DNA of 64,000 nucleotides from positions 72,861,176 through 72,925,175 of the forward strand of contig CM043969.1 in the NCBI GenBank assembly GCA_014529385.2, given 5' to 3'. The DNA comes from Adiantum capillus-veneris (taxonomy: Eukaryota > Streptophyta > Polypodiopsida > Polypodiales > Pteridaceae). A model generated the notes under the pieces. It was not told the DNA's origin. It made no database searches and was given only the letters and a program-made list of their open reading frames with translations. The position numbers were made by a program, and so were the translations under genes. Positions 51,780 through 63,272 of this stretch are shown here, in pieces. Numbering within the stretch: the stretch's first letter is position 1; every line of letters begins with the position of its first letter.

Positions 51780-54700
51780 TCCCCCTCAAGAAAAAGATCT
51801 TTGTATTAGTTAATAAAACTGCTCAACGGGCTACAACCTACCTTGACGATAGAGGGCTACATCAGCATGAGGGGAGACTCCCATTGAAAAAATGGCATAT
51901 GTACAATGATGGCTAAATCAGAATATGGGATGAGGAAACAACCACATAGGTGGCTGGTAGTGCCATCGAACCATGGTGTAAAAAGGTGCTGGACGCCAAA
52001 GCCGTAGGAATGCCTTGCGGCGCTCCCGCATACGGTCGGAGCTGCCTTGAAGCCTCTTGAACGGTCCTTGAAGTTTGTGGATTAGCTCCAACCATATATC
52101 TCGTACAATCTCCACCGATGGGATGGGGCGAGCCTCGAAAATGCGGAAACAACGGGCTCTCGAATTGAACCAAAGAGTCAGGCTGCAGATAAGCTCCCAA
52201 CAAAGCTCTCTATACTGCCCCACTCGTGAGGCGTAAGCTCTGTAGCAGGCTGGAGTGTAGGCATGCCCTCTTGTATCACAATCATCTTGCTAGCTGAGGA
52301 CAACTCAAAACGAAGTGTTGGGTCTGTGAGGGCGGACCAAGAAGCAGCACCCCAAGTGTACGGCCTAGCTGACGACAAGGCTGGCATGAGCTGTAAAATC
52401 CGAGTGTATGGCCTAGCTGACGACAAGGCTGTCATTAGGCGTAAAATCCAAAGACAAAGCTGCTGCGCCATGGGATAGTCCCATAGACAATGCCTCTCTC
52501 ACTCAAGTGGGTGGTCACAAGCGGCACAGCCCGTCGGGTGGCCACTGTAGATCGCAGTAGCTCGATGGGCGACTAGCCATTGGAACGTGGTAACTCTTTT
52601 CGGCTATGTGGTGTCCCAAAAGTCTGTGAGGAACTCAACTGTGAGCCCCTCCTGCCAGTGACCTACTGCAATAGGGTGGGCCTCTCTCCGAGCAGCCAGT
52701 ATGTGATGCTCCAATCTGTTGTGTATTGGAAGAAAGAGATCCCGGGGTGATCAGCTCAAGCAAAGGGGTCCCGCCAAAACCACTCCCGAGGGTTCCTCTG
52801 CACTCGCGACAAAGGGCAACTCTCCCAAGCTCAAAGCCTCCAATGTCCTGTATCAAGCACACAAGTCCTCCCTTTGATGCCCACAATTTGAATCCGCTGA
52901 AAACAACACTCCGCTATCTCCGGTGCCTCAGTAGTAACTCTGTGGAGGCGGCCCTTTCATTGAACCTCAAAGAACATGCAAGGCCTGCGATGAGGACCTC
53001 AAGGCGGGTGAAGGTCCCCATCGAGCTGGGAGCCACCGACTTGAGATTCGTGTGCCACTCCGCTGGTAGAGCCTCGACGATGTCTTTACACAAGCTCTAT
53101 GTCCCCCTCATACCGCGCAACTGGATGCTCTAAATCTCCTTAGTAAGTGATGCAAACTTCCAGGGTGGGGGCTGGACCCTCTGCCATGGGACCCCATGAG
53201 ACATGGGATCTACTGCCAACCATGTGACATCGCTGTGTACTGACCAGGCTGCCTCAAGCGCTCGTCACTGCATATGAGCTGGTGCTACTCAAGTCCGCCC
53301 CTCAGCTGCTCCCAAGACAATGTAGGGGCTCCAAAGGTCATCAGTCTGTGGAACTCGGCCTCTAATCCGGTGCAGTAAAAGCTCCTTCCAGGGCTCCTCC
53401 CTTGAATGAAGACCTTTGACAATGAGCTTCTCAAGGAGGGCTCTACTGTGCTGTGCTGGATTGATGATACCCAACCCTTCCTGAGAGCAAGGTAGGGTGA
53501 TGACCTGCCAAGAGACTTTGGCCTGAGCCGACTGCATGTCTCTTCTTATCCAAAGAAAGTTCCTGATTAGCCTCTCTATCTGGCTGATGCAAGAACTCAA
53601 GCTAATCGTGTGATGTACCACATGGTGGCCAAGAGCACCTGGTTAGCCACAACAGTCTTGCGAGCAAGAGATAGCTGCACCGAGCTCCAATGCAACAGCT
53701 TCCTCCTGATGGCTAGGAGGAGGGGAGTAGTCTGCTGCTCTATGGTGACAAGTCAAAGCCAACCTGGCAGCCCAAGTAGTGCATCCAATTAGGTGTGGGA
53801 GCATCACAACCCAAAAAGCCACTGTCTTTCGCTAGTTGATCAATGCTCACGACAAACAATAGAACACCTTCAGTGCTTGCTCACACCTGTGCAAATTGGC
53901 CTCACAGCCCTCCAAAAACATGCTTGAGTCATCAGCAAACTCGGCATCCAAAAGCTCCTCTCTTGGAATGGGTAATTGTAGGCTAGACAAACCAACCTTT
54001 TGTGGGGCCAGAAATTTGCTCATTGCCTCTGCGTAGAAAAGAAACAGGAAGGGGGCAAGAGGGCAGCCCTAAGTGTGTAAGCATGAAGCGTTCCCCTCGA
54101 CCTCTTGCTAGCAACATCTGACTATGAACTCATCTGTGAAGAGCAGACGCCCCTTTGATCCATGCATCTAAAAAACCCATCCTGCGCATAGTGCCCTCAA
54201 GGAAGTCCCAGTCAACTCGGTCGTAGGCCTTTTCAAAGTTGAGAAGGAGCACCACAAGATCCTCTCCTCGCAAGCGGGCAAGGGCAGTCGCCTCCCAGAA
54301 ATTGAAGATTTTGTCAAGGATATTACTCTCCTTGACAATGCCCGTTTGAGTCTCATGTATGATGCTCTCAAGTAGTGGCTGAATTCTCAAACTCAAAGCC
54401 TTCGCAAGAACTTTGTAGGCTGAGTTGAGAATGGTGATGGGCCGCCATTGCCGAATCTTATCTGGGGATCCTCTCTCCTTGGGGATGAGGTAAATCAAAC
54501 CCTTGCTTATGCTATCAGGCATCTCCCCAATGCGCAAAATGTGCTGGTATGCACTACATAGGTCCTGTCCAAGCAGCTCCTAGTACTCCAAAAAGAATCT
54601 AGGAGTAGGCAACTACCACGAGGGAGTGCCCTGAGAGCCTCTTGCAGCTCCTTTAGAAGAGGGCTCTCAAGCATCTGTCGCATCTCCTCAGTGACGAGGC

Positions 54701-54798
54701 AAGGCATTTGTGCCCACACTCGCTCTCTGCATGCATCCTGATTCCTTGCGCTCTGACTACAACTCAGCTCAGAGTAGCTCACGGTGAAAGTAAGTAGC
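51780..54798 (-). pseudogene. L1-type LINE ORF2 relic (RT, C-terminal domain, zinc finger, 3' end)
   Basis: Minus strand, 5' truncated. RT motifs: IRQWRPITILNSAYKVLAKA, LLNFEKAYDRVDWDFLEG (about 54220-54450) and, after frameshifts, the catalytic EFADDSSMFLE with FADD at 53928-53939. The thumb region reads ERLIRNFLWIRRDMQSAQAK (about 53530-53590) and LGIINPAQHSRALLEKLIV. The zf-RVT tail is VAHRATAIYSGHPTGCAACD followed by ERHCLWDYP (about 52470-52590). The last part (52200-51910) reads as a W/R-rich C-terminus. A 3' UTR end with AACTAATACAAAGATCTTTTT lies near 51800. Multiple stops make it inactive. Confidence 0.85.
52356..52451 (-). repeat. 48-bp tandem duplication inside the LINE
   Basis: GTGTA(C/T)GGCCTAGCTGACGACAAGGCTG...AAAATCC occurs twice head to tail, giving the duplicated peptide PALSSARPYT. 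Confidence 0.9.
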
Positions 54799-55209
54799 TT
54801 TAACAGACTTGGACATCCCAAGTCAAAAATCTGGTACGACTCACAGAAGAATCACTTAAAAACACTTCACAACCTTAATCACAATTTACTTGAGTCGACA
54901 CGGCCCAACGTAGTTCCGTGCCCACAGATATTGGCCCCAAAGACTGGCGCCCCTTTCGGTATTCCTTTTTATATTAATGATTGAGCAAATTTACAGAGTG
55001 TGGGGGTCCTCTCTTCTCAGCTGCTCGTCAACAAGATTGAGACAGAAGGCCCTCTCAGTTTCTATTTAAAGGCTCTAAGGCCTCCCAAAAGCAGTACATG
55101 AAAAGCTTAAACTCAAAAGCTTCAAGTCTCCAAAAGTTGGCACTAGCCCAAGTTGCGGAATTTCCGTACGATAGCCGGCGTGAATTGCGGAGCGTCCATA
55201 CTTTCGCGA

Positions 55210-55272
<63 letters not shown>

Positions 55273-55383
55273 ATCATCTAGTGTCCCCCAGGGGCCCATC
55301 GAACGGGACCCTAAAAGTTGGAACAACTTATGTTCCAACTTATAACTATAGGTATGGACATGCCACGTCATCATTTTGTGACA
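54799..55383 (-). repeat. 3' LTR of gypsy-3 (minus strand)
   Basis: On the minus strand it starts TGTCACAAAATGATGACGTGG and ends about CTGTTAAA; it carries the 31-bp motif (54933-54963) and a 28-unit TC/GA tract (55211-55266). The purine run GAGGGGGG adjoins its start. It interrupts the 5' side of the LINE relic. Confidence 0.82.
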
Positions 55384-56330
55384 TAACCCCCCTCTTGAAA
55401 GAATTGTAATTACTCTCACTTACGCCTGCAAAAACAGGCAGAAGCCATAAAGCAGTTCAGCAGACATTGACTTCAAGCACTGACGCACCAGGCGACACAA
55501 ATCTAGCACTCGCACAAAGATGAAAGTTAGTGCACATTCACATCATATTCAAATCAAATCAAATAAAATCCATCCAGATCTAAGACCATGATTCTTGGCA
55601 ACGTATTAAGCAATCGCATCTAGATCCACACCGGACCTCACTGATGTCGGATTAACTAATTCTTATTGGGATCTTGTCTATAGAATCTCAAGACTGAAAT
55701 GTTGCAGTATGTCAATGGAGAAGCAATCTTCGCAAACTTTCTAATGAACCACCTAAAGTAAGAGCATAAGCCCAAAAAGCTTTGAACTTCAGGTACATTG
55801 TTTAAATCTGGCCAATTGCGCATGGTTTCTATCTTGGCGAGGCACATCTATACACTCTTTGCTGAGACGATGTGTCCCAAAAGGTGTATCTTTGGTAGAA
55901 AAAACTCACTCTTTTGCCCGTTGACCACCAATCTGTGCTGCCGCAGTACCTTGAAAACTTGAAAACTTGTAAGAGACGGTGTTGATGATCTACTTGACTC
56001 TTGGACAACACGATGATGTCGTTGAGAATGGTGCCCACAAATGACATGTACTCTCTAAAAATCATGTCCATCATCTTGTTGAACGTTGTAGGAGCGCTCA
56101 TTTGTGAGACCAAAAGGCATCACTAAATATTTATACAATCCAAAGGACGTCTTGAACGCGGTCTTGTATGCATCTCCAAGAGTGATTCTGATTTGGTGAT
56201 AGCCATTTTTCAAGTCGATTCTGTTGAAACACGCAACACCTTATAGCGTGTCAAGTATATAATCAATCTTGGGTATTGGAAACAGACAAAACAATCCAAA
56301 CTGGTACAAAATAAAGAGAAAATCTTGGTG
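55384..56330 (-). pseudogene. Gypsy-3 RT remnant, truncated
   Basis: Minus-strand pieces read [32 protein letters not shown] (about 56110-56225), then FVGTILNDIIVLSKSQ, where the catalytic FxDD is LNDI so one Asp is lost. Further on they read MRNWPDLNNVPEVQSFLGLC (about 55760-55820). The 3' UTR resembles that of gypsy-4. Everything upstream of the RT palm and everything from RNase H to the chromodomain is gone. Confidence 0.82.
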
Positions 56331-56347
56331 TATGATGGGATCTATTT

Positions 56348-56630
56348 TGGGGGGGGGGGGGGATGGAGCTCTAGTACTAGGGATATGTGCATGTCTATAT
56401 GCTCAGGGTAGTACAACCATGCAGATGCATTAAGCTAGCTAGCTCCATCCTATGTTGAGAGAAATGAAATGAAATGAAATGCTATATTAACAGAGGATGG
56501 AGCTCTAGTACTAGGGATATGTGCATGTCTATATGTTGGGGTGGGGGGGATATCTGTTCACACCTACACCTTAGCATTAAGCTAGCTAGCTCCATCCTAT
56601 GTTGAGAGAAGAGAAATGAAATGAAATCTT
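56348..56630. repeat. G run and two tandem hairpin units, period 134 bp
   Basis: A G run is followed by units starting GGATGGAGCTCTAGTACTAGGG at 56361 and 56495. Each ends AAGCTAGCTAGCTCCATCC..., giving a 10-bp inverted repeat (GGATGGAGCT / AGCTCCATCC), and is followed by AAATG repeats. This looks like a small palindromic repeat duplicated in tandem. Confidence 0.8.
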
Positions 56631-56826
56631 ATATTAACGTCTTCAAAAGGCCAAAATGACGTATGAGACCAATATGTTACAAGATAGTGAATTTGATACC
56701 ATGTCTGGGTACAAAAGAACTAGAACAAAGATACTACTACTAGAAGCCATCCTCATCTGCACTCTGGATGTCAAGAGAGTATGGCTCGAATCCTCAGTTG
56801 TAGTCTCTATCGATGTTGTGTAGCCC
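56600..56826 (-). mobile_element. 3' end of a LINE (minus strand), split by gypsy-4
   Basis: On the minus strand the sequence ends TTTTGGCCTTTTGAAGACGT, ATATAAG and ATTTC repeats, the same end as the copy at 47452-47530. The LINE continues on the other side of the gypsy-4 insertion at 63273. Confidence 0.65.
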
Positions 56827-57372
56827 TGTCACAAAGTGATGACGTGGCGGACAGCAGAAACCCTAATTTCTGCCAGAAACCCTAAAATTCCTGCAAACCC
56901 TAATTTCTGCCAAAAACCCTAATTTCCGAAAATCGCGGAGGCTGAAAAAAAAAACAAAAAAAAATCTTTTTTTTTTTGAAAATGATGAGCGACGTGAATG
57001 TTGCTTTTTTTATATAAAAAAAAGAGAAGACTCTCTAAGAGAGAGAGAATTGATGCTTTTTTTATTTTAAAAGCTTTTGGGGCTTTGCTTTTGGGCATCC
57101 CTTGTATCTTTAAGTAAGTGGTGAGGGCTTCACTTCTCAGAGCATCTGGACGCAGAGTCTGAGAGTGAAACCCTAACCACTCTCTTGTACTTTGATGATT
57201 GATTAATATAAAAAGAAATACCGAAAGGGGCGCCAGTCTTTGGGGCCAATATCTCTAGGCACGGAACTCCGCTGGGCTAGTGCAAATCTATTGTGATCTG
57301 TGAATTGTTTTGAAGTGGTTATTTGGTGCTGTCAAGGTTGATTCTTGACTTGGAGTGTCCAAGTCTGTTACA
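56827..57372 (+). repeat. 5' LTR of gypsy-4
   Basis: Contains four AAACCCTAA-type telobox motifs in its first 110 bp and the 31-bp motif at 57217-57247. Confidence 0.95.
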
Positions 57373-57373
57373 G

Positions 57374-57385
57374 TGGTATCAGAGC
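57374..57385 (+). promoter_or_regulatory. Primer binding site of gypsy-4 (Met type)
   Basis: TGGTATCAGAGC one base after the 5' LTR end. Confidence 0.95.
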
Positions 57386-57442
57386 ACAACCGATTTCTCT
57401 TCTACGGGAAATCCGATCCCCGAATTTTTTTCTGCGGCACCT

Positions 57443-58980
57443 ATGGCTTCAGGCAATGATCAGTCGACTCCCTCTGCATCTGGAGATGCGGGCTGGGATC
57501 ACAACGAAGATTTAGACAGAGAGTATGGCCCGCCTCGGCCTACTCAGGCGGAGCAAAGAGAGATGGAGCGTCGTCAATTGATTGGCGATGCAACAAAGAT
57601 AATGCTCAATTTTGCCAAGGACCCAAAGATGGCAAAATATAAGAACCAGACCTCTTTGGAAGAGGTACAGACGGAGTGGCAGAGAACCACAACACCACTC
57701 CCGAAACCCGCTCTCAAGAAACCATCTGCCTCCAAGAAATATACGGAGAAGGAACTGGAGAACGTGGTTGATGCACGGATTGCTCAGCTTTTCGACGTGC
57801 AAAAGAAAGACAAAAAGCAGAAGAAAGGCACTGACTTCCCGGGATATTTGGGTCGTCGGTCGACATTTGACAAAGCAAAGAAACAGAAGAAGCGCGTTCC
57901 ATTTGAAGGAGTACCCAGTTCTTCTTCTTCTTCTGACAGTTCTTCTAGCTCCTCGGATTCGAGCGAAGAAGACAGAAAAGGTAAAAAGCGAAGCAAGAAA
58001 CAAAGCTTCGGAAAGGGCAAGAAAAAGGCAAAGAAGGCTACATCTCGCCCAGAGATTGACAGTTCTACTGAGGACTCGTCTACAGACAACTCAGATTGTG
58101 ATCATGGAAACTTTTATGCGAATAAGAAGAATTTTTACAAAGCCAACCAGTATGACTTTCTCGAAGATGAAAGCAAGAAAGTCCGAGAGTTTAAGGAAGG
58201 TGGCCACTCGATCAAGTTTGATACTTTTCAGGATACTCAGATGCTTCGAAGGCTTTGTCTTTTATACAGCAGTTTGACATCGCTTTCGTGGGAGGACGCT
58301 ATTCAGAGCACTCCAAGATTCGGAGAGTTGCCTCTTACCTTAAGGGGAATGCTCGTACTTGGTGGTCCACGCTTCTTTTAACAAGAGTGCGCCAGTTAAA
58401 TGGCTGAAATTTAAGAAGCTTTTTATTTCTTCTTGGTTGACGCAAGAATATGAACGAGATATACGAGCTGCTTGGAACCATCTTCGGATGACCAAGAGCG
58501 ATACAGTAAATACTTACTGTGAAGGATTCTGGAGCTCTTTTCTACCCGCCTCTTCATTCAAGAAGATCTCGTTCAGAGAACAGATTGAGCGGTTTACCTT
58601 GGGTCTACCTACAGAGATCCGAGATCACTGCTTGGAATAGAAGTCAGCTTCTATTTAGGAGTTGACGAGTCATGCGAAGCGGGGCTTTGCCATTCACTCT
58701 GGCAGTCTGACCTACCCCACAGATGAGGCCATGACACAACGAGCCGAACAAACTTCTGGGAATGAAAAAAGAGCAACCCAGAGAAGAAGGATGCACGACC
58801 CAAGCTTACTCCTGAGGAGAGAGCTCGCTTCATCAGAGAGGGGAAGTGCTTTGGATGCGGGGAACATGGACATATCTCCGCGAAGTGCCCTAATAAGGCA
58901 CAGAAAGAACAGAATGATAAAGACGACGACAGGCCTGAGAGTTTGAGAGCAGCTGAGGAACGTGGCAGAAAAGGCAGATA
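57443..58980 (+). pseudogene. Gypsy-4 gag with zinc knuckle, frameshifted
   Basis: The most likely start is ATG 57443 (MASGNDQSTPSASGD). The first 260 codons are open, with a Lys-rich part and a Ser-rich run (SSSSDSSSSSSDSSEED). A frameshift near 58230 moves the capsid core into another frame: ALSFIQQFDIAFVGGRYSEH and NARTWWSTLL. It then shifts back to WLKFKKLFISSWLTQEYERD and ERFTLGLPTEIRDHCLE. A stop follows, and the knuckle CFGCGEHGHISAKC at about 58849-58890 is in yet another frame but is itself perfect. Confidence 0.87.
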
Positions 58981-61900
58981 GAAAAGCAGAACTGGTATCA
59001 TATGGCGTGGAACCTGCACTGAATCTAATGAATGGAAGTACAAACTTTGCCGCTTTTGGGGCAAAGTGAAGGATCAGGAAGCTCTTTTGAAGGAGCCAAG
59101 GCCAACTTCTTTTCACTTGGAATTAGCTGCTCGATTTGGAATTACGCCCGACAGACTGACGCCACAGGCGGAGGTAGTTCGACTGGCACCCGGATGGGAT
59201 GTTGCCATTACACCGAGCATTGGCAAACTTTGTTTGCAATGACAGGGGTGTTCAAGGCACGCGAGTGACGTTCTACTTAGGATCCCTTGGTACCACAAGA
59301 ACTACGCCATGGTTGACTACTGGGCCGAGAAAGCGACTTTGATAAATGAAGGGCTTAGAGATTGTACTTGATGAACTTCAGTTTCTTACTCACTCTTTTG
59401 GGAGAGAACTGAACGCTGGATAAAGGTTGAATATGTTTTGACCTGATCAAAAGAACGCCAAGATTTTTCTCCACACTCATGCCGTTTGCTTTTCAAAGGG
59501 CCTGAAGATCAAACCATTGATCTGATACCTGGAAGCACGCCACCGAATCGGCCATCTTATCGTGTGAGCCGAGTACAGAATGAAAAGATTCTGAACCCAG
59601 TGAAAGACCTCTTGGAAAAGGGTCTTGTCTAGCCTAGTACTTCACCGTATTGCTCTCCAGTGTTGTTGGTTTTGAAGAAAGACGGATCTTGGAGAATGTG
59701 CATCGATTATAGCGCTCTCAACAAAATCACCATCAAGAACAAATTTCCAATTCCTAGGGTCGATGATATACTTGACAGGTTACAGGGATCCTCGTGCTTT
59801 AGCAGGATTGACTTGAAGAGTGGATATCATCAGATCAGGATAACGCCAGAAGATGTCTACAAGACAGCTTTTCGGACGACTTTTGGGTTATTTGAGTTTT
59901 TGGTGATGCCTTTTGGCTTAACCAATGCTCTTGTGACATTTAACCGGATGATGGACATGATTTTTTGAGAGTACAAGCTATTTGTTGGCACTTTCTTTGA
60001 CAACATCATTGTTTTCTCCAAGAATGAGGCAGAACACAGAGATCATCTGCTTCAAGTCTTTCAGGCATTACGAGATCACACGTTAGTGATTAATGCAAAG
60101 AAAAGTGAATTTTTCCTACCAGAGATACACTTTTTGGGACACATTGTGTCAGCAGCAGCAGGAGTGAAAATGGACCCGGCCAAGATAGAGACTATCCATG
60201 ATTGGCCCGATTTGAGGAATGTCCATGAAGTTAGAAGCTTCTTGGGACTGTGTTCGTACTACAGGCGGTTCATACGAAAGTTTGCAGAGGTTGCTTCCCT
60301 TTTGCATACCTTGGCACAGAAAGGAGTACTTTTTTCGTGGGGACCCACAGAGGTGACTGCCTTTCGGACATTGAAAGAGAAATTGACCACAGGACCAGAT
60401 TTGACTTTGCCGGACTTGCAGAAGTCATTTGAAGTATTTTGTGATGCTTGTGGTCGTAGTCTGGGTGCGGTCTTGATGCAAGAAGGCCATGTCATAGCTT
60501 ACGAGAGCCGTTTGTTCTCTAGGCTGGAGATGACAGCACAGATTTATGAGAAAGAGCTTTTGGCGGTTATCCATGCTCTTACTCAGTGGCAGCATTACCT
60601 ACTCGGAGCGGATTTTACTGTCTTTACAGGCCATCAGAGTTTGCGCTACTTCTTGTCACAGAAGCAGCTTTCGGAAAAGTAGATGCGGTGGGCGAACATC
60701 TTGTCACAGTTCCACTTCCAGATTGTCCATGTGGAGGGACAAAAGAATGTGGTGGCAGATGCTTTGTCTCGGAAACCGTTGGTTCTGGCTGTTTCCGCGA
60801 TACATCATTCGAGGATATGGTCGATCAATATGCCACAGATACAGATTTTGCAGATAATTTCACATGGATACGGGATGGGGAGACATTAGCTGGATACTCC
60901 CTTCGGGAAGGCTACTTGATGAAAAAGACTATGTTGTGCATTACACAGCGGTTGAGGGATAAGGTTATGACTGAATGCCATTGTCCACCTTTTTACGGGT
61001 CACCGCGGCATTGCTACCACCATGAAAGGGGTAGAGAGATACTTCTTTTGGCCGTGACTCAAAAAGGACATGGAAGAGTTGTGCACAGTATGCCAGAAGG
61101 TCAAGTTTGACAGGCATAAGACACAAGGATTGTTACACCCTTTTACCCATAACCACCCGCCCCTGGAAAAGTATTGAAATGGATTTCATTTTTGATCTCC
61201 CGAGAACACAGAATGATCACGATGATTTTCCGATTACATGGCACGCCTGAGACGATTGTCTCCGACAGAGACCCCAGATTTATGAGTTTGTTTTGGAAGG
61301 CAATTTGGGAGAACATTGGCACGCAGTTGCAGTTCTCGTCATCGTTCCACTTGCAGACTGACGGGCAATTTGAGTTGCCAATTCAGTGATTTTAGATTTA
61401 TTGAAGTCTTGTATCTCGGATCAGAAGACTCAATGGGAAAAGAACTTACCTTTGGTGGAATTTGCCTACAATAACACGATACACTCTTCGACGGGGAAGA
61501 CGCCATGTGAGATTGTTGAAAGTGCTGCGAAGGTTCCATCCTTCCTGAGCACGAAAGATTAGATATTGGAAGCGGATGAATATTCACGAGATTCGGATAC
61601 GGCTTTTGCCAAGGTTCGCGAGACTTTGCAGGAGTCTCAAGAACGACAGAAAAAGGCAGCGGATCGCCATCATCGCGACTTGAAATTGGAGGAGGATGAT
61701 TGGGTGCTCTTACTTTTGAGAAGGCATGCCTAAGAAAGAAAAAGGGAAAGGAGAGGCTTTTTTCAAAGCTTAGTATATGATACTACGGACCTTTCCAGAT
61801 TACTGAAAAGATAAATGATGTCTCCTTCCGATTGAAACTGCCAGATACTTGGAGGATTCATAATGCATTGCGTGTGAGTCTCTTGAACCCTGTTAAGGGT

Positions 61901-62131
61901 GATGTGCCTGATGATGGGGAGCCTGATGAGCAACCCGAAGTGGAAGAAAAGGAGGAGATGCTTGTTCCTGAACAGATTTTGGCACATAACGATATGAAGA
62001 AAGGTAAAGTCCGAAGGCGGTTCTTGGTTTCGTTCAAGAACTTTCGTGCATTTGATGCGAAGTGGATGGAGGAGGAGGACCTAGCAGATACTCCTCGGAT
62101 TGTGAAACTTTACCTCGATGTTTTGGTTTAG
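58981..62131 (+). pseudogene. Gypsy-4 pol and chromodomain, heavily broken
   Basis: Protease is reduced to FEGAKANF (catalytic Asp lost) and LLRIPWYHKNYAMVDY. RT 59530-60060 includes [16 protein letters not shown] and [20 protein letters not shown], but the catalytic motif is FFDN, not FFDD. RNase H (60086-60682) reads [19 protein letters not shown]. Integrase keeps YGHRG-like and CTVCQKVKF pieces, then lacks most of the span between the first and second catalytic Asp ([11 protein letters not shown] runs into GTPETIVSDRDPRF). The chromodomain ORF 61832-62131 has VPEQILAH and FLVSFKNFRAFDAKWMEEED. More than five stops and frameshifts. Confidence 0.9.
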
Positions 62132-62529
62132 CATAGTCTACTCCAAATGGAACCCAGAATTCAGCTTGGCCGGAGATCTAGTGCAGTGGGATGCACAAGA
62201 GGGGAGTCACTCCACTCCTTTGTCAACAGATGCCTTGATTTTGATACTAAAGTCACTGATGTCTCTTTGAGCTTCAGGGATACTGAGAGCTGACAGTATT
62301 CTGCTGGATGACTTTATGAAATGGAATTCCTGATAATGATACTGATTTGTTCTTGACTTCTTGTGAGTGCAAGAACTGAAAGCCGAAATGAGTGCAGCAT
62401 TTTGGTCTGATTGATCTCGAATAGACATGGCTGTAATAGGGGTTAGTCAATCGGACATCGATGAGGTCCCGATTGGACCTAGATGTGATTGCTAGCTACA
62501 TTGCCGATAAATCATGGTCTAAGATCCGA

Positions 62530-62600
62530 ATGAAAGTTGAATGTCATGTGATGTCCTGTGATGTCTGGTGATGTCCTGTGATGTCGTGTGATGTGACTGT
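62530..62600 (+). repeat. Short minisatellite GATGTCCTGT
   Basis: Six or so units of (T)GTGATGTC(C)T in the 3' UTR of gypsy-4, with slight length changes. Confidence 0.85.
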
Positions 62601-62736
62601 CGATTTTGTACATGTGCTAGATGTGTGTTCCTAGTACGTAGGTACTAACAGTCAGTGTCTGCTAAGACGGTTTATGGCTTTTGTCGGTTTTGCAGGCGTA
62701 ATCTCAATCGATTACAATGCTTTCAAGAGGGGGGTA

Positions 62737-63267
62737 TGTCACAAAGTGATGACGTGGCGGACAGCAGAAACCCTAATTTTTGCAAGAAACCCTAAAATTC
62801 TTGCAAACCCGAATTTCTACCAGAAACCCTAATTTCCGGAAATCGCGGAGGCTGAAAAAAAAAACCAAAAAAAATCTTTTTTTTTTTTTGAAAATGATGA
62901 GCGACGCGAATTTTGCTTTTTTTATATAAAAAAAAGAGAAGACTCTCTAAGAGAGAGAGAACTGATGCTTTTTATTTTAAAAGCTTTTGGGCATCCCTTG
63001 TATTTTTAAATAAGTGGTGAGGGCTTCACTTCTCAAAGCATCTGGACGCAGAGTCTGAGAGTGAAACCCTAACCACTCTCTTGTACTTTGATGATTGATT
63101 AATATAAAAAGAAATACCGAAAGGGGCGCCAGTCTTTGGGGCCAATATCTCTAGGCACGGAACTCCGCCAGGCCAGTGCTAATCTATTGTGATCTGTGAA
63201 TTGTTTTGAAGTGGTTATTTGGTGCTGTCGAGGTTGATTCTTGACTTGGAGTGTCAAGTCTGTTACA
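62737..63267 (+). repeat. 3' LTR of gypsy-4
   Basis: Starts TGTCACAAAGTGATGACG after AAGAGGGGGGTA; carries teloboxes and the 31-bp motif (63113-63143). It lacks about 15 bp relative to the 5' LTR. Confidence 0.95.
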
Positions 63268-63272
63268 AGCCC

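Larger units (their letters stand above)
56827..63267 (+). mobile_element. Gypsy-4: full-length Ty3/gypsy insertion with target duplication
   Basis: LTRs at 56827-57372 (546 bp) and 62737-63267 (531 bp) both start TGTCACAAAGTGATGACG and end GTTACA. The flanking 5 bp AGCCC is present on each side (56822-56826 and 63268-63272). A Met-type primer site, gag, protease/RT/RNase H/integrase relics, a chromodomain and the purine run AAGAGGGGGGTA follow in order. Many lesions make the coding region inactive. Confidence 0.95.

Noticed and set aside
57784-58089. Long minus-strand ORFs opposite the gypsy-4 gag
   Set aside because: They are antisense shadows of the Lys- and Ser-rich gag codons.
61912-61940. 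CCTGATGATGGGGAGCCTGATGAG as a regulatory repeat
   Set aside because: It is the acidic linker codons of the gypsy-4 chromodomain ORF.
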